Shown here: positions 58,901 to 64,000 of the stretch, one piece after another | Layout: each line of letters opens with the position of its first letter | Numbering within the stretch: position 1 is the stretch's first letter | Assembly: GCA_025094145.1 (NCBI GenBank) | Contig: JALLLS010000124.1 | Span: 1 to 64,000, forward strand | DNA length: 64,000 bases | Direction: 5' to 3' | Source: Spinellus fusiger | Lineage: Eukaryota > Mucoromycota > Mucoromycetes > Mucorales > Phycomycetaceae | Made by a program: the position numbers and the translations under genes | Notes under the pieces: generated by a model | Told to the model about the DNA's origin: nothing | Seen by the model: the letters and a program-made list of their open reading frames with translations, nothing else | Databases searched by the model: none

Positions 58901-59600
58901 GCTCTTATTGCCCCTTCATCCTTTTCAAATGAGTATATATTGTAGGCTTGTTTGCATAGTATAGATGGCTTTATGGTGTATTAAATAAATGAAGTAGTCT
59001 GATATCTGTCTTCTTTCTACTAAGTATCTTTTATCTAATATGATATTTTTAATCAAAGCACACTACCTATTACCCACTGTCTGGTGTTAACATTTAGCAA
59101 GTGGTTACACATGCAAAATAAAGGATGTCCTAGAGTGTAACATCCAAACCAGACCTACTACCAGAAAGTGTCTTGAGTACCTACTGTAATAGTTCTCCAG
59201 GTGCAAACGCATAACACTCTTCTTAGATAGCTGAAAAAATAACATCCACCACAGTTATTTCTATTGGATCTGATGCCTATAAGTGTTAGTCAAATAACTG
59301 AACCGACTCTTCCTAAATCATGACTGTAGAGTAAAGGGCCCAAAAGACAAGTAAATAGAAACGAGAACATGACCAGTACAGGCTGTGTAGATGCGCCGGA
59401 CACTGCTTGACGATGAGAGTATAATGAGTTCAGAAGAAAGATAGCAGGGTAGAATGTGTTGTTTGTGGCCTAAATCCACTCCTTTTTTGTGGATAACCAA
59501 CAGCTATTATACTTACAGAATCACAGCCAAACTACAGTCAATGAGAAAGAAGAATGGAAACAAGCCTACAGCCACAACCTACACATCAGTCTGAATAGTT
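55996..59600. other. AT-rich gene desert
   Basis: 3.6 kb with no convincing gene, repeat family or RNA. Scattered short frames (for example 58021-58236 and 59318-59500) show no motif and no splice pattern. Base composition is uniformly AT-rich. Confidence 0.5.
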
Positions 59601-59633
59601 TCCAGCCTACTTTCTTGTAAACAGCTGTTGATA

Positions 59634-59825
59634 TTAATCTTGTATTGAAGATACCCATGAATAAACAGGAGTTCCTGATAAAAGTCTATGGTAGGACTCG
59701 AATAGTGTGTGTTCAGTTGCCATGAGGACTGGTGGTGAAGAGTCTATCTTTTCTCTGAGTGGGTCTGTGGTATGTATTAAGAAAAGCCATAATAATAATA
59801 GTGTATATCCCAGTGCAAAGAGCAA
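59634..59825 (-). CDS. Weak small ORF with hydrophobic N-terminus
   Basis: A 63-codon minus-strand frame starts without an ATG (TTG), so it could only be an internal exon. It reads LLFALGYTLLLLWLFLIHTT, then hydrophilic sequence (DPLREKIDSSPP ... SGTPVYSWVSSIQD). It would fit a signal-anchor exon of a small spliced gene, but no upstream exon was identified. Low confidence. Confidence 0.15.
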   Translation of the reverse strand: MLFALGYTLLLLWLFLIHTTDPLREKIDSSPPVLMATEHTLFESYHRLLSGTPVYSWVSSIQD

Positions 59826-60028
59826 TAAGCAGTGATAGACTCAAACAACTGAGACTGTGTTTCTAGATGACTCGCGATGTTGAAGATGATGCTTCTCAAA
59901 GAACAACTTTTTTTCCAAACAAAAATAACTCTAGAGTCTATTTTCTATTGAGTGGATGAGGGATGACGTTGTTGTTGAACTTCAGTGCGTTGTGTTGACT
60001 AAAGACAGTACATGCCCAGGTGCGGGTG

Positions 60029-60220
60029 TTATTTGCTTGTTAGGGTGTCTATAGCAGACAGTGCCTGGCTATTAGCGGGAGGGGTCGTGGTTGTGCGGTG
60101 GCTACACATCATAACAGACACAGCACTTTTAATCTGCGGTGGTCGTTGGAAGTACGCAGAATAAGTAAAGTAAGCTGGGCTCTGTTCTGTTGTGGGGTCG
60201 AGAGTTAAAGCGGCACTCAT
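60029..60220 (-). CDS. Candidate small protein, 63 residues
   Basis: An ATG-started frame (MSAALTLDPTTEQSPAYFTY, then SAYFQRPPQIKSAVSV, ending DTLTSK) in a patch richer in G+C than its surroundings. It is upstream of and divergent from a TATATAAA-like box at about 60345-60362 on the other strand. No homology recognised. It may be real or chance. Confidence 0.3.
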   Translation of the reverse strand: MSAALTLDPTTEQSPAYFTYSAYFQRPPQIKSAVSVMMCSHRTTTTPPANSQALSAIDTLTSK

Positions 60221-60431
60221 TGTCTATTCACCAAGAAGTCCTTTACAAAGTCAAGCAGTGTGATGAGTACACCTAGCAAGTAAAACATACACACACTTCT
60301 TCACTGTCTATTATTATTATGACTAATCTATCCTCATTATAGATATATATATATATATAAAGCCACAGTGGAATAGACTGCTTATTATCATTTTCTTAAT
60401 TGTTTACGACATTGCTGCGCTACCTGCAACA

Positions 60432-60560
60432 ATGGGTCCAGGCAAAAAAGGGCGAGCCTTGAAAAATCCTGAGCCTACAAGCAGGAGCGACCCACTTGTA
60501 TCCATCACTCCTATTTCCACACAATCCTGTTTCCACACAATGCATAGTCACAATGCATAG
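60432..60560 (+). CDS. Candidate small ORF behind a TATA box
   Basis: A 42-codon frame (MGPGKKGRALKNPEPTSRSD, then PLVSITPIS) lies about 70 bp after a (TA)n-TATAAA motif (60342-60362). Basic and hydrophilic; no homology recognised. Low confidence. Confidence 0.2.
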   Translation: MGPGKKGRALKNPEPTSRSDPLVSITPISTQSCFHTMHSHNA

Positions 60561-60836
60561 GCCACCCAGCACACTTCCTACAAACCTAAAGATGGAGGGG
60601 AGCAGACAGGATGCTTACTAATGTAAACGCATAGCCATGTCTAGCGACCACATCAAGAATGCAGAAAGAGGCGAAGGTGAGTACACACTATAAACTACCA
60701 AGCACAAAGTATTCTCTTAAAAAGAGACTACTCTATGGAATTGATAGGTCATAAGAGCAAATAACTCCCATTACACCAAGCATAATTTCAGATTAGAGAT
60801 GTTTCATGATAAAGTCAACTCTCACTGTCTCTTCAA

Positions 60837-61201
60837 TTAATGCTTCCGATGGTAAAGAGAGAAAAGAAAAGGTGTGGAAATAAAGCGGATGTTTATACCT
60901 TTTTGACTAGGGTAGGAGATGCAAATCTGTGACTTAATAATGACTGCTGAGTGAATTACAGGATTCGGCTGTTGAAAATAAAAAGGACGGCTGTGGGTGG
61001 CTGCTATAGAGATAGAGTCAGGTGGGAAAATATTTTCATCTGATTCTGTGTGATGATTGGTCCTGCCACTGTGACTATAAATCAATGTGTATTATTATGT
61101 TCTCACAGTAAAGAGTATGCTTTTGGATAGAAGAAATAGGCTCCTATGGCATTGAAAGAGTCAGTCTGCTCTATAGTCCTACTGAGTACATTGTCTTCCA
61201 T
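60837..61201 (-). CDS. Candidate small spliced protein
   Basis: From ATG 61201 on the minus strand a frame reads MEDNVLSRTIEQTDSFNAIG and AYFFYPKAYSLL. A 32-nt GTGAGA...TTATAG gap would then join to HSGRTNHHTESDENIFPPDS and later RPFYFQQPNPVIHSAVIIKS. Splicing keeps the frame open to a stop at 60837. The RPFYFQQP...SAVI segment loosely resembles the YFQRPP...SAVSV segment of the ORF at 60029-60220. The intron is unusually short; treat as tentative. Confidence 0.3.
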
Positions 61202-63055
61202 GTATTTCCTTCTCAGTCATCTCAGCACAGTCAGGGCATTAAGTGTCTGTGTATTTTTTAAAAAACAAGCTCAACGATGTAGATCGGATGTCGTGATTCA
61301 GTCTAACAGGCTATCCTATTTCGATATCCGACGACACTCTTCCTTCTAGACAGCGTTGTTCGATTGTATTCTTTTCTCTTTATTTCTTGGCATTGTCAGT
61401 GAAGCCTTCCCGAATCTAATAATTTAATATGTGTCTATTAATTCTTAAATTGAAGCATTGATTCATTACATCTATGGAATAAGATGTATGTGGCAGTGAA
61501 ATTCAAAGAAACAATTGGATACTGAGGTTGTAGAACTCATTAGATTTCACCGTACTTTGACATGTGTTCTATTGATCGCATTGCCTTGATACTAAACCTA
61601 TTGAGATACTTCTCTCTCACATTAAGGTTATTTAAAACTCATTATAAGTATGGATAAAATAAATAACATGCCTATCTCAAGTACTAGAACTGTAGTTGAC
61701 ATTGCCAGTGATGTGGAATATCAGATCAGCCATTCAGCCCAGACAGTTGTTCAGCTATACAGTCACCAGCTGCTTAAAACTAATATGCGACAAGACAGAT
61801 ATAGAAAATAGCATTATTTGTCCATTAAAAGTTTGATTTATGAAAAGAGAAATATAATCTCTATGTGTTGAAATTATGACACCTGTCTATAAGGATTTCA
61901 TAGAGCTATGGTCATAATAATGAAGCAGTCAAGCGAAGAAATTCACTCTGAGCTCGAAACAGTAGACCTTAACTTGTACCCAAGTTTATAGAATAATGTT
62001 ATAATATCATACCTTACTCAAGAGACATTATGTAAATAGAATCACAGGTATTTTATATTTTGATTATAAAAGCAAAAAGAAAAAGAGATAGAAATTATTT
62101 CTCTCTCTCTCTCTATCTCTCTTCCACTCCTGTTGAAGAACACCCTACTAACAAATATATAGTACTTTTTATGTGATATTATTGTATATCTACGTGAATT
62201 TACTAGTAGTATTATTATTTTTACAAAAAAAAAATTGATAAGAAGAAATAAATTAAGTCTTTTGGAAATGATACATGATGTTGAAATCAATTATATCATG
62301 GTATAATAACAATAGGACTATAAACTATTATTCTTGTAAAATGAAATAAAAGCCTATATTACAGAGATATCTCTTATTGTTTACTTGTATATTTATGTCA
62401 AAAAAGTCCTCAACACCAAGATAAATAATTTTAAATGTACCCTAATCACTTTGTTTGCCACTCTCTGTTGTTTTTCTCTAATATGATTAGTGAGAGAATG
62501 CATATCTCGGGATGTAGATAAACGTTCGTCAGTGTTTAAAACTCCAATCTATACAATAATATGGAAAGTATGCCATAATATAATTATTGTTTCTTTGTAT
62601 ACTAATCATTTCATTTCATTAAATATATATCTAATTATGTACCTTTTGCAGGTACATTATTCAGTTTTCCAATATAATACATGTTCATTGCAGTATTATT
62701 GTATGTCTGGTAAGGTTCTTTTTATCATAGCAAACATATATGTTCATAATTACTTATGCCTTTCAAGCTATAAGTACCTATATAGTATAATATGTGTTAG
62801 ATAAATTTACACAGTGAGTTATTAAATAGATGGACGACTACAATAAATTTAACTTAAATTGAATATAGTAAACATAGGAAGTTTTCTCATAATACTGTTG
62901 ATATGTATGAATTCACTTACTGTATATAAAATAGAATAGAATAGAATACTTTGTAAATGATTTGGTTTATGAATAAAACAACATACATCGAAAGAAACAC
63001 TCGCATGCTTTAGATTCTACAACTCTATTTCTTGTGTCATGTCATTCTACCTGTT
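61202..63055. other. AT-rich intergenic region
   Basis: No gene supported. A CT run (62101-62120) and an AGAATAGAATAGAATA run (about 62932-62947) are the only simple repeats of note. Confidence 0.5.
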
Positions 63056-63920
63056 TTATTATTATTAAAAGATACATTAAACATATAGTAGAAACTTCAA
63101 ACTCATATAAAACATAGATTAGGTCAATAGAATATTAAGATATAGGTATATTAGACAAAAAGTCTTAACATTTAGTACTACCACCCTTTGCTTCAATGAC
63201 AACTTTGCATCCCCAAGGAGTTCTCTCAATCAGGCTGTTGATCTTTTATAGTGGTATTTCTTGAATATCAAAGAAATAAAGCAGCCTCCAGATCCCTAAG
63301 TATACTTTGGACGGTTATCTTTTTTTTCGAAACAAGGTCAGAAATGTCTCCAAGGTACTCTAAGGTTTAGATCAGGGCCTTGTGAAGGCCAGTCCATGGT
63401 AATCACACCCACTATTTCTTTCTATTCCTTTGCCACCTTGCACCTGTGGCTACTGGCAGTATCCTCCTAAGAACATAACCACTTTCTGGATTCAGGTCAT
63501 AAATACAGGTCAGATCAGTAGAGTACTCTTCCAAGATCTCAATGTACCTGGGGCCATCAATATTGCTATTTACAGGGCATAGTCTTCTCACATTTTTACC
63601 AGACATAGAGTCACACGCTATTACCCTACCGCTGCTAAACTTTACGATGGGCTTCATATTCTTTGGGAGTAACCCTTCCTATTATTATTTTTTCGGATGG
63701 CTTTGTTGTGGCTATTGTGAGAGATGAGTTGGTGCCTTGACTTATCTGACCAGATAATGGTACGCCATTACTCATCAATCCAATGAGCATTGTCTTTGGT
63801 CCAAGCAAGTCTCATTTCCTTATACTTGATGGTAAGAGCAGGCTTCTTTGTATCTCTTCAGAATTCAGAATACAGTAGTAAAGTCTACATTGAATCAATT
63901 AGCATAAATAATGTGAAAGG
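63056..63920 (-). mobile_element. Tc1/mariner transposase remnant, DDE domain
   Basis: Minus-strand frames together follow a Tc1-like transposase from the linker to the end. They include ALTIKYKEMRLAWTKDNAHW, then IIWSDKS, KPIVKFSSGRVIA (63657 down), NIDGPRYIEILEE, DWPSQGPDLNP-like sequence (in DNA near 63380-63400), and finally CKVVIEAKGGSTKC with a stop at about 63170. Several frameshifts and stops make it a pseudogene. The right-hand end is not resolved and may reach the window edge. The 63080-63115 flank matches that of the remnant at 54350. Confidence 0.72.
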
Positions 63921-64000
63921 ATGGTAGAATAAGAAAAGATATATAATGCATATATAATTGTGGCATTTTTATTATTTTTGGCCAGAAGATTCAAAGCCTG

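Noticed and set aside
1..64000. CRISPR arrays, rRNA genes, canonical tRNA genes
   Set aside because: No regularly spaced repeats with unique spacers, no rRNA signature and no complete cloverleaf were found by eye.

Overview
This looks like a nuclear contig of an early-diverging fungus, most probably Mucoromycota. That placement is inference from gene content and style. The coding genes are ordinary eukaryotic housekeeping genes split by short GT-AG introns (mostly about 40-110 nt). Intergenic DNA is AT-rich, and the transposons are types common in these fungi: a Plavaka/KDZ-like (CACTA-related) element, Tc1/mariner elements and a Fanzor (eukaryotic TnpB-like) fragment. No rRNA, CRISPR array or convincing canonical tRNA was seen.

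Layout. (1) 1-7.5 kb is transposon territory. A decayed Tc1/mariner transposase (minus strand, about 6.69-7.51 kb) appears to be interrupted by a 5.3-kb Plavaka-like element (1361-6684). That element has matching terminal inverted repeats, a broken transposase pseudogene (2265-5177) and, downstream in the same direction, the C-terminal part of a Fanzor-type RNA-guided nuclease gene (5893-6466). (2) 9.7-37.2 kb is the gene-rich core: a coiled-coil protein of unknown role, NVJ2-like PH-SMP lipid-transfer protein, SUA5, a Met/His-repeat protein, an S9B dipeptidyl aminopeptidase, ERV46, TMA20/MCT-1, an orphan four-helix voltage-sensor-like protein, ZUO1, RRP36, a MoCF/MPTb-domain protein, folylpolyglutamate synthase and an APSES (StuA/Efg1-type) transcription factor. 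A shortened 1.2-kb derivative of the Plavaka element lies at 31.2-32.4 kb. (3) 37.2-46.2 kb is an AT-rich desert holding a second deletion derivative (39772-41981) that lost the transposase but kept the Fanzor fragment. (4) 46.2-54.0 kb carries an MIT-domain protein (with one frame discontinuity), a CAMK-type protein kinase and a small spliced membrane protein. (5) 54-64 kb is mostly desert, with two further Tc1/mariner remnants (54.3-54.75 and 63.06-63.92 kb), a GC-rich structured island resembling a tRNA-derived SINE (55.83-55.99 kb), and a few weak small-gene candidates near 59.6-61.2 kb.

There is no operon logic. The host genes cover translation and ribosome work (TMA20, ZUO1, RRP36, SUA5), ER/Golgi and contact-site membranes (ERV46, NVJ2, S9B peptidase), cofactor metabolism (FPGS, MPTb) and signalling or transcription (kinase, APSES factor). 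The least ordinary content is the transposon family: a Plavaka-like element carrying a Fanzor gene downstream of its transposase, with derivatives that lose one module or both, plus a short ORF near the left end that stays open in all three copies. All homology statements come from motif recognition by eye; no database search was run.
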